DNA of 38,068 nt from positions 1 through 38,068 of the IMG/VR virus record IMGVR_UViG_3300048872_000016, one strand, 5' to 3'. This DNA is from a virus. Shown one piece after another: positions 13,682 to 19,630 of this stretch. The notes below the pieces were generated by a model. The model searched no databases. It had not been told where the DNA came from and worked only from the letters and a program-made list of their open reading frames with translations. A program made the position numbers and the translations under genes. How positions within the stretch are numbered: the stretch's first letter is position 1; each line of letters starts with the position of its first letter.

Positions 13682-13718
13682 CCCCCTGCCTCTGAATCGA
13701 CCCCACAGAGGCAGGGGG
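13682..13718 (+). terminator. hairpin 2 after the recombination operon
   Basis: CCCCCTGCCTCTG pairs perfectly with CAGAGGCAGGGGG over an 11-base loop. There is no U tract on either side. Together with hairpin 1 it insulates the following miniprotein cassette from upstream transcription. Confidence 0.55.
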
Positions 13719-13747
13719 ATACCCCCTAACTAACTAAGGAATAGGCA

Positions 13748-13825
13748 ATGACGCTTGATCTTATTTGTGGTAAATGGGGCGCTCCGACGTTTCAAGGATG
13801 CACTTGTCCTAAAGGAATTGAGTAA
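13748..13825 (+). CDS. Cys-containing miniprotein, 25 aa (CHHC cassette member 1)
   Basis: Reads MTLDLICGKWGAPTFQGCTC then PKGIE. It keeps a CG near the start and C-x-CP near the end like the three following genes, but lacks their two His residues, so it is a diverged relative at best. Its TAA overlaps the next ATG (TAATG). Confidence 0.45.
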   Translation: MTLDLICGKWGAPTFQGCTCPKGIE

Positions 13826-13926
13826 TGCCTGCTAAATACTGCGGTTCTACTCAAACTCATAGTGCGCATTCATTCCTATTCGGTAATGGAACATACAACT
13901 GTCCCGGTTATACGTCAGGAGAATAA
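13825..13926 (+). CDS. CHHC miniprotein, 33 aa (cassette member 2)
   Basis: Contains YCGSTQTHSAH, a ten-residue spacer, then CPGYTSGE: C-x5-H-x2-H-x10-C-P-G. This is the fullest form of the signature shared with members 3 and 4. It likely binds one zinc. Coupled on both sides by TAATG. No family recognised. Confidence 0.55.
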   Translation: MPAKYCGSTQTHSAHSFLFGNGTYNCPGYTSGE

Positions 13927-14000
13927 TGATCGGATACTGCGGAGCTATCTATTTCCATGGGCCACATGATGACTGCCCCGGATATATGGCGGAAGGCTAA
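13926..14000 (+). CDS. CHHC miniprotein, 24 aa (cassette member 3)
   Basis: Reads MIGYCGAIYFHGPHDDCPGY then MAEG: C-x5-H-x2-H-x2-C-P-G. This is the same signature as member 2 with the inner spacer shortened from ten to two residues. TAATG overlaps at both ends. Confidence 0.55.
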   Translation: MIGYCGAIYFHGPHDDCPGYMAEG

Positions 14001-14107
14001 TGGCAGAGTCTAAGTATTGTGGCAACAGCTATAGCCACGGTGCACATACGTATCTGCTAGGCGGGGTCTATTACGATTGCCCCGGATCAGCAGAAGGCGC
14101 TAACTAG
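14000..14107 (+). CDS. CHHC miniprotein, 35 aa (cassette member 4)
   Basis: Contains KYCGNSYSHGAH, a ten-residue spacer, then CPGSAEGAN: C-x5-H-x2-H-x10-C-P-G, aligned without gaps to member 2. Last gene of the coupled cassette, which then runs into two strong hairpins. It probably arose by tandem duplication with member 2. Confidence 0.55.
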   Translation: MAESKYCGNSYSHGAHTYLLGGVYYDCPGSAEGAN

Positions 14108-14111
14108 AGCT

Positions 14112-14152
14112 GACCTACAGAATGACACCGCCAGAAAGACATTCTGTAGGTC
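14112..14152 (+). terminator. hairpin 1 after the miniprotein cassette
   Basis: GACCTACAGAATG pairs perfectly with CATTCTGTAGGTC over a 15-base loop, starting five bases after the cassette's last stop codon. A second hairpin follows six bases later. Confidence 0.55.
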
Positions 14153-14157
14153 TTAGT

Positions 14158-14205
14158 GGGGACCGGTTCTCACTTCCCCGTGCCCGGAACCGGTCCCCTC
14201 TTTTC
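14158..14205 (+). terminator. rho-independent terminator after the miniprotein cassette
   Basis: GGGGACCGGTTC pairs perfectly with GAACCGGTCCCC (14187-14198) over a 17-base loop and is followed by TCTTTTC, a short U-rich tail in the rightward direction. This is the best candidate for a true intrinsic terminator in the rightward arm. Confidence 0.65.
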
Positions 14206-14223
14206 ACGATAAGGATTAACAGA

Positions 14224-14319
14224 ATGGCTAAGCACACTCATAACACACAGGGACATTGTTCGTGCGGCGCGACTTACTGTACTGATTGTGGACATAGCTG
14301 TGATGTGAGCGGACGCTAA
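14224..14319 (+). CDS. Cys/His-rich miniprotein, 31 aa
   Basis: Reads MAKHTHNTQGHCSCGATYCT then DCGHSCDVSGR. C-x-C....C-x2-C..C with flanking His residues suggests a zinc knuckle, but it does not share the CHHC signature of the cassette upstream. It is preceded by TAAGGATTAACAGA, a weak ribosome-binding site. Confidence 0.45.
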   Translation: MAKHTHNTQGHCSCGATYCTDCGHSCDVSGR

Positions 14320-14325
14320 TGAGTT

Positions 14326-14422
14326 CCTACCCTGGGTGAATAGCAGAGTACGTGAACGCTCTTTAGGAGTTAATCGCCTTTCGCCTAAAGCAGCGAACCG
14401 AAAACTGTTCACCCAGGGTAGG
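14326..14422 (+). ncRNA. structured RNA candidate closed by a 15-bp stem made of two dispersed-palindrome copies
   Basis: CCTACCCTGGGTGAA (14326-14340) is the exact reverse complement of TTCACCCAGGGTAGG (14408-14422). The 67-base interior holds a further arm, CGCT-C-TTTAGG against CCTAAA-GC-AGCG. Each outer arm contains one copy of the palindrome found across the genome. The region is non-coding and lies between a miniprotein and tRNA-Met. It could be a folded RNA, a pair of operators able to loop DNA, or both. Confidence 0.45.
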
Positions 14423-14428
14423 TCAAAT

Positions 14429-14508
14429 CAGCTTACAGAAGCATGGTGATACAGGAGATCTGTATACAGCGATAGCAACTGGCGCGCATGAAACACTTCT
14501 GTAAGCTG
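14429..14508 (+). ncRNA. structured leader immediately 5' of tRNA-Met
   Basis: CAGCTTACAGAAG (14429-14441) pairs perfectly with CTTCTGTAAGCTG (14496-14508), only three bases before the tRNA. Inside, ATACAG/CTGTAT forms a second hairpin. The position suggests a processing or stability element for the tRNA transcript; it does not itself fold as a tRNA. Confidence 0.45.
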
Positions 14509-14511
14509 CAA

Positions 14512-14583
14512 TGCGGGATAGTTTAACGGTAGAACACAAGCCTCATTCGCTTGAAGATGTCAGTTCGAATCTGACTCCCGCCA
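14512..14583 (+). tRNA. tRNA-Met (anticodon CAT)
   Basis: All arms can be drawn: D-stem GTTT/GAAC with part wobble and loop AACGGTA; anticodon stem CAAGC/GCTTG with loop CTCATTC (anticodon CAT); T-arm GTCAG-TTCGAAT-CTGAC; discriminator A. Acceptor pairs 2-7 are perfect but the terminal 1-72 pair would be T-C, a mismatch. The CCA end is not encoded. A CAT anticodon could also serve Ile after lysidine modification, which the sequence cannot settle. Confidence 0.85.
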
Positions 14584-14615
14584 CTAATCCCTACTCTTTC
14601 AAGGGAGAAAGAGCT

Positions 14616-14810
14616 ATGTACGATCTGTACTACCTAGGCACTCTGCTACATCACTTCTCAGAGAAAGATTTCCCTTCCTATTACAGGGAGATTGAGCACC
14701 TATTTACTGATGCTCACTGGGAAGAACTGTTTAATGTGTTCGTAAGCCAAGAATTCGTGTTCATCAGGGACATTGACCACAAAGTTCTATTCACTCTAAT
14801 TAAGGACTGA
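14616..14810 (+). CDS. hypothetical protein, 64 aa
   Basis: Starts MYDLYYLGTLLHHFSEKDFP and ends LFTLIKD; acidic, aromatic-rich and likely helical. The ATG follows AAGGGAGAAAGAGCT. The frame is open upstream through the tRNA, which is coincidental. Function unknown. Confidence 0.6.
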   Translation: MYDLYYLGTLLHHFSEKDFPSYYREIEHLFTDAHWEELFNVFVSQEFVFIRDIDHKVLFTLIKD

Positions 14811-14812
14811 CA

Positions 14813-14893
14813 GTGTGTGTTCCGGCCGATAGCAAATGTAAGAAGTGCGGGACTACATGGTGTTCTAAGCACGAAACTCATAGCTGCGCTTAA
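14813..14893 (+). CDS. zinc-binding-like miniprotein, 26 aa
   Basis: GTG start, reads MCVPADSKCKKCGTTWCSKH then ETHSCA. C-x2-C...C-x2-H...H-x-C gives a knuckle-like pattern. It follows the previous stop by two bases. Weak ribosome-binding site, supported mainly by context and composition. Confidence 0.4.
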   Translation: MCVPADSKCKKCGTTWCSKHETHSCA

Positions 14894-14901
14894 GGAGATC
14901 G

Positions 14902-15024
14902 ATGCTAACTAGAGTAGTTATGGTCTACATAAAAAATGAGAGACTACAGACAACTATCCGTATGATTAACACTACTGATCTTCCTGAATTGGAAGAATTC
15001 TTTGAAGATCTAGCAGCTATTTAG
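14902..15024 (+). CDS. hypothetical protein, 40 aa
   Basis: Starts MLTRVVMVYIKNERLQTTIR and ends FFEDLAAI: two beta-strand-like segments then an acidic helix. Ribosome-binding site AAGGAGATCG precedes the ATG. Function unknown. Confidence 0.5.
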   Translation: MLTRVVMVYIKNERLQTTIRMINTTDLPELEEFFEDLAAI

Positions 15025-15032
15025 GGGAAGTA

Positions 15033-15095
15033 ATGGGAGACCTTTGCCCGCACGGTATTCCTTGGACCTATGACTGTGATGACTGTGGGAGATAG
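15033..15095 (+). CDS. Cys-containing miniprotein, 20 aa
   Basis: The whole product is MGDLCPHGIPWTYDCDDCGR, with C-x-HG and C-x2-C. CPHGIPW resembles the CPHGVPC unit of the miniprotein at 9257. AGGGGAAGTA precedes the ATG, and its TAG overlaps the GTG start of DNA polymerase by one base, so it may be a leader peptide coupled to the polymerase. Confidence 0.45.
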   Translation: MGDLCPHGIPWTYDCDDCGR

Positions 15096-16840
15096 TGAAA
15101 ACAGAGTCTGAATATCTCGCAGACATTGGCAACATGCGACACGCCTATAAAGGTGCCGTAGTACTGGACATTGAAGGAAACACAAAAGATGTCAGAGCAG
15201 ACCCCGAATCACGGACACTCGGACTTTCCTATTCCTACAGACTTGATTCCTCAGATGGACCTAAGACTAGTGGTTATCTCCCCTTCCATCACGCGTACGG
15301 AAATCTGCCAATCTCTTTTCTGGACATCCTTCGGGACATCCTACAGCGCTACCGACTTCACACGATTTATCACAACGCAAAGTATGACCTAGTAGGACTT
15401 AAGAACAATCTCGGAATTGATCTACTCGGTACGGAGTTCTATTGCACCCTACTTATGGGGCATTTCGTCAATGAGAACATGATTGATAAATCTCTTGACG
15501 CTATGTCCCGTAGGTACGGGGGTAAGCCTAAGAATAAGACAGAGGCTTTCAGTAAGATTGCTAAGGCATTCGGTTATGAGTTCATCCCAACCGACATGAT
15601 GTCTGAGTACTCCACTAACGACTCTGAGATTACTGATGACTTGTTCTGGAAGCTACTACCCGACTTCAACTCACAAGGCTTTCAAGAACTGTGGGAAGTT
15701 GAGCGCGACTGGATACGCTTTCTAATACAGATTGAAGCGGCCGGTATCAGTATTGATGAGGAACTCTGCGAGTCAGAGATCAAAGTCGGTACAGAGGAAA
15801 TGGAAAAAGTCTCTGAGGAAATTGGAGGCAATCCGGCATCGCCTAAGTTCCTAGAGCAACTGCTTACCTCCCTGGGTATTCCGGTTAAGAAGACTGCAAA
15901 AGGTAATCCCTCTTTTAACAAAGAGGCGATGAAAGAATACGAGATCGCGCTAGAGGCTCAACAGAATCCTCTAGCTCAGCTAGTCCTTAAGTTCAGGGGT
16001 TGGCAGAAGACAGTCAGCACGAATTACAAGGCGTACCTAAGACTGCTTAGCCCTGATAGAAGACTCCGACCGAACTACAAAATTCACGGGACAGTTACTA
16101 GCCGTCTCTCTTGTGAAGATCCGAACCTACAGAACATTCCTCGCATCAGTCTTCACCGTTGGAACGGGCGTCTCAAGAAAGCATTCATTGCACGTCGCGG
16201 ATACACACTCTGGGAGTTCGACTATTCCAACTTGGAACTACGTATTGCAGCCGTTTACTCAGGTGATGAGACGCTGCTTACTACGTTCCTACTAGGGCTT
16301 AAGCCGTTTGACGTTATGGCACAGAAACTAGGGTGGCCTAGACATGACTGCAAAACATTCACCTATACAGTCTTGTATGGTGGCGGTAATGACAGAGTGG
16401 CTACGGTGTTTCGAACCGGTATCAGCAGAGCTAAGCAGATGCGCGCGGAATTCTTCGCTGCTTATCCTGGCCTACAAAGATTCAGCAGAGAGGCAGCAAA
16501 CAGAGCAGAGACGCGCGGATACGTAAAGCTCTGGACCGGACGCAAGCGACATTTCGAATGGCCAGAGTCCGAAGGATACAAGGCGATGAATAGTATCTTT
16601 CAAGGTGGCGGTGCCGAGATCGTCAAGCGTAAGGGAATTGAAATCGGCAAAGCTATCGACTGGGATGAGTGCAAGGTCCTTCTACAGGTTCACGACTCGT
16701 ATGTCTTTGAGATTAAGGATGGTACAGAGTCTCATTGGCATCCGATCATCCAAGACATTATGGAATCAGTAGGGGACTTGTCTCCGTTCTTCCGTAAGAT
16801 CCCATTCCCTGTAGGCATTAAGAAGTGGGGAGAGGAATGA
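15095..16840 (+). CDS. family A DNA polymerase with 3'-5' exonuclease
   Basis: 581 aa. The exonuclease domain carries all three motifs: LDIEGN (D25, E27), HNAKYD (93-98) and YSTND (172-176), so proofreading should be active. The polymerase domain has DPNLQNIPR (342-350), motif A DYSNLELR (D376), motif B RHDCK...YGG (K420, Y428) and motif C VHD (532-534). There is no 5'-3' exonuclease domain, as is usual for phage Pol I relatives. This is the replicative polymerase. GTG start overlapping the preceding miniprotein stop. The ATGA overlap at the 3' end couples the next gene. Confidence 0.96.
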   Translation: MKTESEYLADIGNMRHAYKGAVVLDIEGNTKDVRADPESRTLGLSYSYRLDSSDGPKTSGYLPFHHAYGNLPISFLDILRDILQRYRLHTIYHNAKYDLVGLKNNLGIDLLGTEFYCTLLMGHFVNENMIDKSLDAMSRRYGGKPKNKTEAFSKIAKAFGYEFIPTDMMSEYSTNDSEITDDLFWKLLPDFNSQGFQELWEVERDWIRFLIQIEAAGISIDEELCESEIKVGTEEMEKVSEEIGGNPASPKFLEQLLTSLGIPVKKTAKGNPSFNKEAMKEYEIALEAQQNPLAQLVLKFRGWQKTVSTNYKAYLRLLSPDRRLRPNYKIHGTVTSRLSCEDPNLQNIPRISLHRWNGRLKKAFIARRGYTLWEFDYSNLELRIAAVYSGDETLLTTFLLGLKPFDVMAQKLGWPRHDCKTFTYTVLYGGGNDRVATVFRTGISRAKQMRAEFFAAYPGLQRFSREAANRAETRGYVKLWTGRKRHFEWPESEGYKAMNSIFQGGGAEIVKRKGIEIGKAIDWDECKVLLQVHDSYVFEIKDGTESHWHPIIQDIMESVGDLSPFFRKIPFPVGIKKWGEE

Positions 16841-17001
16841 TTATTACAGGTAAAGGTGGCGGTATATTCGGTAAAGGTATGCATAAGTTCATTCTAGATG
16901 ACCTAGAGCTAGGTGAACGCGTGGCTATGTACCTTGATCATGAGCAATGTTGGGGTTCTGTTATCGCCCTAGACTTTCTTACAATGGAGATTCCAGAATG
17001 A
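16837..17001 (+). CDS. hypothetical protein, 54 aa
   Basis: Starts MIITGKGGGIFGKGMHKFIL and ends DFLTMEIPE. Gly/Lys-rich N-terminus then a beta-rich acidic part. Overlaps the polymerase gene (ATGA) and the next gene (ATGA), so it is firmly in the operon. Function unknown. Confidence 0.6.
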   Translation: MIITGKGGGIFGKGMHKFILDDLELGERVAMYLDHEQCWGSVIALDFLTMEIPE

Positions 17002-17354
17002 CAACAGCACTAAAGGCCATCACTACTGAGACCGATCTATTCGCCTCTAGTACGGGTAAGAAGCTCTATACCGTCAACATCTACAATACGGATGATGCAC
17101 TCACCCAGGGAAAATGGGCAGAGTTTCAGAAGGATGTACGGATCATTGTCTGTAATGAAGAGACGACTTTGATTCATGGGAATTGGTATACGTCCGGGGC
17201 ATTGAACTACCAATCAATGTCTATCAGCTTCAATCTCACTGGTGAATTCCCCGAGATGGCCGTTCGTCTTATCAAGGGCTGTCTCACTGGACTCTCAGAA
17301 GAATATGAGGGCTGCACAATCCAGTGGACAGAAGCAGAAGTAAGTTACCTCTGA
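16998..17354 (+). CDS. hypothetical protein, 118 aa
   Basis: Starts MTTALKAITTETDLFASSTG; alternating strands and helices (YTVNIYNTDDALTQGKWAEF, VRIIVCNEETTLIHGNWYTS). The frame is open upstream, but this ATG fits the 4-base overlap with the preceding gene. It contains a copy of the dispersed palindrome with a mutated right half. No family recognised. Confidence 0.6.
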   Translation: MTTALKAITTETDLFASSTGKKLYTVNIYNTDDALTQGKWAEFQKDVRIIVCNEETTLIHGNWYTSGALNYQSMSISFNLTGEFPEMAVRLIKGCLTGLSEEYEGCTIQWTEAEVSYL

Positions 17355-17367
17355 ACATCGGAGCGTT

Positions 17368-17802
17368 ATGTATGGAGCAACGAAAGCGCTTAACCATTAC
17401 TGGACACTCTATGAGCACCATTGCAAGCGTCATACTTGCGTGATGTGTGAGTGGGACAGTTTCGCTAACCCGACGTTCTTCATGTGCGCATACGGTAAGA
17501 CACTAGTACAGCTATACAACAAGACTCTAGACAAGGTATGGAATGAGCGAACCTACTACACATCAGGGGCATACCCGCTGGGTGACTTCTGGGCATCGGA
17601 CTCCGACGGATCAGAATTGGCATATGAGTTTCGATCCTGGCGAGAGCACGGGATGGGCCTCTTTCGATCAATCGGGAAAGCTTACCGGGTCTGGCATCCT
17701 CAAAGATGGGCTATATGGAGTAAGCGACTTTCTCTGTGGCCTGGTAAATCCGCCAAGAGTGATGATCGTAGAAACCTACCGGATCAAGAACTTTCAGCAT
17801 GA
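17368..17802 (+). CDS. Cys/His-containing protein overlapping the RuvC-like gene
   Basis: 144 codons. The first 60 residues look genuine: HHCKRHTCVMCEWDSF and FFMCAYGK give a His/Cys cluster that could bind zinc. The rest overlaps the RuvC-like gene in a different frame by 179-260 bases, depending on the resolvase start. The tail, rich in Trp and Arg, looks less like an evolved protein. Either the overlap is real, or a single-base indel or programmed shift would fuse this zinc-finger segment to the resolvase. Confidence 0.45.
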   Translation: MYGATKALNHYWTLYEHHCKRHTCVMCEWDSFANPTFFMCAYGKTLVQLYNKTLDKVWNERTYYTSGAYPLGDFWASDSDGSELAYEFRSWREHGMGLFRSIGKAYRVWHPQRWAIWSKRLSLWPGKSAKSDDRRNLPDQELSA

Positions 17803-18028
17803 ACACAACATGTCAAAAGTTCCCACCATCCGAGTAATCGGAGTGCTTGAGAACTACGCCTATATGAATACAGTCACATGGCATGAGCAGGAGTCGAATG
17901 CTAAGGACTCCGGTATTAAGTGGGCAGGATTCGAGAAGCCTAAGGGGCATATGCCGGATGACTATTCCGCTATTGGTCACGGAGTCTACTGGCTTCACAA
18001 GCACGGACTATGGAAAATTGAACTATGA
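17543..18028 (+). CDS. RuvC-like Holliday junction resolvase
   Basis: Up to 161 aa. The RNase H-fold motifs are visible: SFDPGESTGWASFD (first catalytic Asp), VMIVETYRI (catalytic Glu) and PDDYSAIGHGVYWL (C-terminal Asp pair and helix). The ATG at 17543 has AAGG at good spacing, but the 28 residues before MSFDPG are unlike family members, so the ATG at 17624 may be the true start. The expected role is to resolve branched DNA before packaging or during recombination, together with the Sak4-like system. It is usual in actinophage replication arms. Confidence 0.82.
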   Translation: MSEPTTHQGHTRWVTSGHRTPTDQNWHMSFDPGESTGWASFDQSGKLTGSGILKDGLYGVSDFLCGLVNPPRVMIVETYRIKNFQHEHNMSKVPTIRVIGVLENYAYMNTVTWHEQESNAKDSGIKWAGFEKPKGHMPDDYSAIGHGVYWLHKHGLWKIEL

Positions 18029-18059
18029 TCCGCACAACTGGCGTAAGCCTTAAAGAATA

Positions 18060-18557
18060 GTGAGTCTCGTCTTAATGTCTTCACCCTGGGTGATAGAAGA
18101 ACTGCGTGCACATCCTAATAGAATCATCGGATTGCAAGTGCTAGGTCTACTATCTTTTACACTTACTTTTGTCCTGAACATGCCTGCTAGTAGCTATACG
18201 ACGTTCGTCTATCCTTCTGCATCACCCAGGGTGACCTCATTTACGCCTAACAAGTCAGTCGGGAGTAGGCAAGTTGGAGTGAGTAAGCGAGTTATGGGGA
18301 AGCTCTCAGAGGCAGCAGGAGGGACGGCACCCGTCCCCCTTCCTAGGAGACCCGTCCCGTCTGCGAGCCCCGTAGCGTCCCCCTCAGGGCCGTCTGAGAC
18401 GCCTGCTGCCCCGAGCGTCGCGCCGTCTGAGCCCCCAGCGCCGTCCCAGACCCCTAGCGATCTTGGTCCCCCGAGTAATGAGCCTCACTCTAGCGGTGAA
18501 CCTGTTCCTACTACTTCTAAGCCCGCTATGTCAGTTGTTCCTATACCTACTAAATAG
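18060..18557 (+). CDS. membrane-anchored Pro/Ser-rich protein, 165 aa
   Basis: GTG start. Residues 24-42 (IGLQVLGLLSFTLTFVLNM) form one membrane span; the rest, from about 90 on, is low-complexity Pro/Ser/Ala with repeated PSxxP and SEPPAPS units, as in wall-spanning or surface stalks. The stalk is probably outside the membrane. The Pro-rich segment (18300-18470) is distinctly G+C-rich. Two perfect copies of the dispersed palindrome fall in the coding region and are read as S-P-W-V and S-P-R-V. An 11-codon ORF (18025-18060) precedes it. It may have a host-envelope or lysis-related role; this is inference. Confidence 0.6.
   Translation: MSLVLMSSPWVIEELRAHPNRIIGLQVLGLLSFTLTFVLNMPASSYTTFVYPSASPRVTSFTPNKSVGSRQVGVSKRVMGKLSEAAGGTAPVPLPRRPVPSASPVASPSGPSETPAAPSVAPSEPPAPSQTPSDLGPPSNEPHSSGEPVPTTSKPAMSVVPIPTK
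18081..18093. repeat. dispersed palindrome, perfect copy
   Basis: TCACCCTGGGTGA, a perfect palindrome about the central T. Read as S-P-W-V-I, a third reading frame. Confidence 0.65.
18232..18244. repeat. dispersed palindrome, perfect copy
   Basis: TCACCCAGGGTGA, perfect, 151 bases from the previous perfect copy with the opposite central base. Read as S-P-R-V-T. Confidence 0.65.
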
Positions 18558-18567
18558 GTGAGTCGCT

Positions 18568-18915
18568 ATGCCTAGTGAGGGTTCAAAGCAAAGAACCAAG
18601 TATGCATCTGAGCAATCAGAGGATACGGAATGGATGCTCAGGGCCGCCTGTAGGGGGACGCCTATGGTAGACGGCCATTCAATCTTCTTTCCAAAGATTG
18701 TGAAGTCACCAGGTAGACCACGAGAAGGAAACCATGATGAAGCGCCGAATGCGATTTATTATCAGGAAGCTATTGCTTTGTGCAGTAGATGTGCTGTCAT
18801 TTATGACTGCAAAAAGGAGTATACACGTGAGCCTATTCCACGGGATGGTATGTACTTCGGTAAGACACCAACACAACGGGTACGACTCCAATCAAAAATA
18901 CGGAAATCAGATTGA
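18568..18915 (+). CDS. WhiB-like (Wbl) iron-sulfur regulator
   Basis: 115 aa. WMLRAACRG supplies the first cysteine, followed by the FFP motif. CSRCAVIYDC supplies the other three in the CxxC-x5-C arrangement. Near the end, DGMYFGKTPTQRVRL corresponds to the G-[VI]-W-G-G turn and basic tail, with W replaced by Y-F. A 4Fe-4S cluster protein of this kind binds primary sigma factor and changes promoter choice in actinobacteria. Phage Wbl proteins can alter host septation and superinfection, as shown for WhiBTM4. Coupled to the following endonuclease gene. Confidence 0.85.
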   Translation: MPSEGSKQRTKYASEQSEDTEWMLRAACRGTPMVDGHSIFFPKIVKSPGRPREGNHDEAPNAIYYQEAIALCSRCAVIYDCKKEYTREPIPRDGMYFGKTPTQRVRLQSKIRKSD

Positions 18916-19412
18916 ATAAGCCGTTTGACTACTCGAAATATGAAGTGATCCCCACTACTTACAATAAAATTGAATTCAGAAGTCGTCTTGAGGCACGATG
19001 GGCGCTGTTCTTTAACAGCATTGACTACGAATACCGCTATGAATTCAAGACTTTTAAAGGCCCTGACTTCCCTTACACGCCTGATTTCTGGCTAAAGATA
19101 AATGACAAGTTTCTCATCATTGAAATTAAGCCGTCTGGCTATGTCAGTACAGAAGAAGACAGGACTAAATGGCGATGGATGCACGACAAACTACAAGAAA
19201 ATGCAGCCACGGAAGGCGAATTTGTCGTCATTTATGGGATGCCTTACCTGGGTAGAAGTTACGGTTACTGGGGAAAGACGCGAATCCTTAATCATATCAC
19301 TAAAAAATTCGCTTTTAACTGGTGGCGTCAAGCAATGCCAGAAGAACTAGCCGTAACTAAGTGGCGAGAAGAATACAGAAAGGCAGCAAAACATGTTTTC
19401 AAAGACGATTAA
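18912..19412 (+). CDS. PD-(D/E)XK endonuclease
   Basis: 166 aa, TTG start overlapping the WhiB-like stop. FRSRLEARWALFFN gives the conserved E/R helix, YTPDFWL the catalytic Asp, and LIIEIKPSG the E-x-K core, the arrangement seen in a family of small phage nucleases of this size. The Trp-rich C-terminal half is unassigned. It may trim or nick DNA during replication or degrade host DNA. All catalytic residues are present. Confidence 0.82.
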   Translation: MNKPFDYSKYEVIPTTYNKIEFRSRLEARWALFFNSIDYEYRYEFKTFKGPDFPYTPDFWLKINDKFLIIEIKPSGYVSTEEDRTKWRWMHDKLQENAATEGEFVVIYGMPYLGRSYGYWGKTRILNHITKKFAFNWWRQAMPEELAVTKWREEYRKAAKHVFKDD

Positions 19413-19533
19413 GACTGGCCTAGTGCTATGCATGGCACTTCTGCATCTACACTCACCTATTTCACCAGCGCATCTAGCACAGCTAAAAGCCGAACTGCGT
19501 TTGGGGGAAGCTCTTGCACTGGTCAAGAAATGA
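19393..19533 (+). CDS. small secreted or anchored protein, 46 aa
   Basis: Starts MFSKTIKTGLVLCMALLHLH: basic n-region then a hydrophobic core with a possible lipobox-like LVLC, giving a signal peptide or anchor; then a helical LKAELRLGEALALVKK. Overlaps the nuclease gene by 20 bases in another frame. Size and layout recall Rz1-type or other accessory lysis proteins, but this is not established. Confidence 0.4.
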   Translation: MFSKTIKTGLVLCMALLHLHSPISPAHLAQLKAELRLGEALALVKK

Positions 19534-19630
19534 TATCGTCAGAGCAACTATCATCCTTACTCTTCTCATCATTGCCGGATCAGTTGTCATCGCCGGTATT
19601 TCCCTGCTACTGATAGGTAGTATTGCCTAA
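19514..19630 (+). CDS. small membrane protein, 38 aa
   Basis: TTG start behind GGGGGAAG. Reads MHWSRNDIVRATIILTLLII followed by AGSVVIAGISLLLIGSIA: one long or two short membrane segments after a basic N-terminus. Overlaps the 46-aa gene by 20 bases and the next gene by TAATG. Confidence 0.45.
   Translation: MHWSRNDIVRATIILTLLIIAGSVVIAGISLLLIGSIA

Noticed and set aside
14511-14615. ORF running through tRNA-Met into the 64-aa gene
   Set aside because: The start lies at the tRNA 5' end; the downstream ATG with its own ribosome-binding site is the credible start.
18025-18060. 11-codon ORF between the RuvC-like and Pro/Ser-rich genes
   Set aside because: Overlaps neighbours neatly (ATGA-like and TAGTG) but is too short to support; could be a coupling peptide only.
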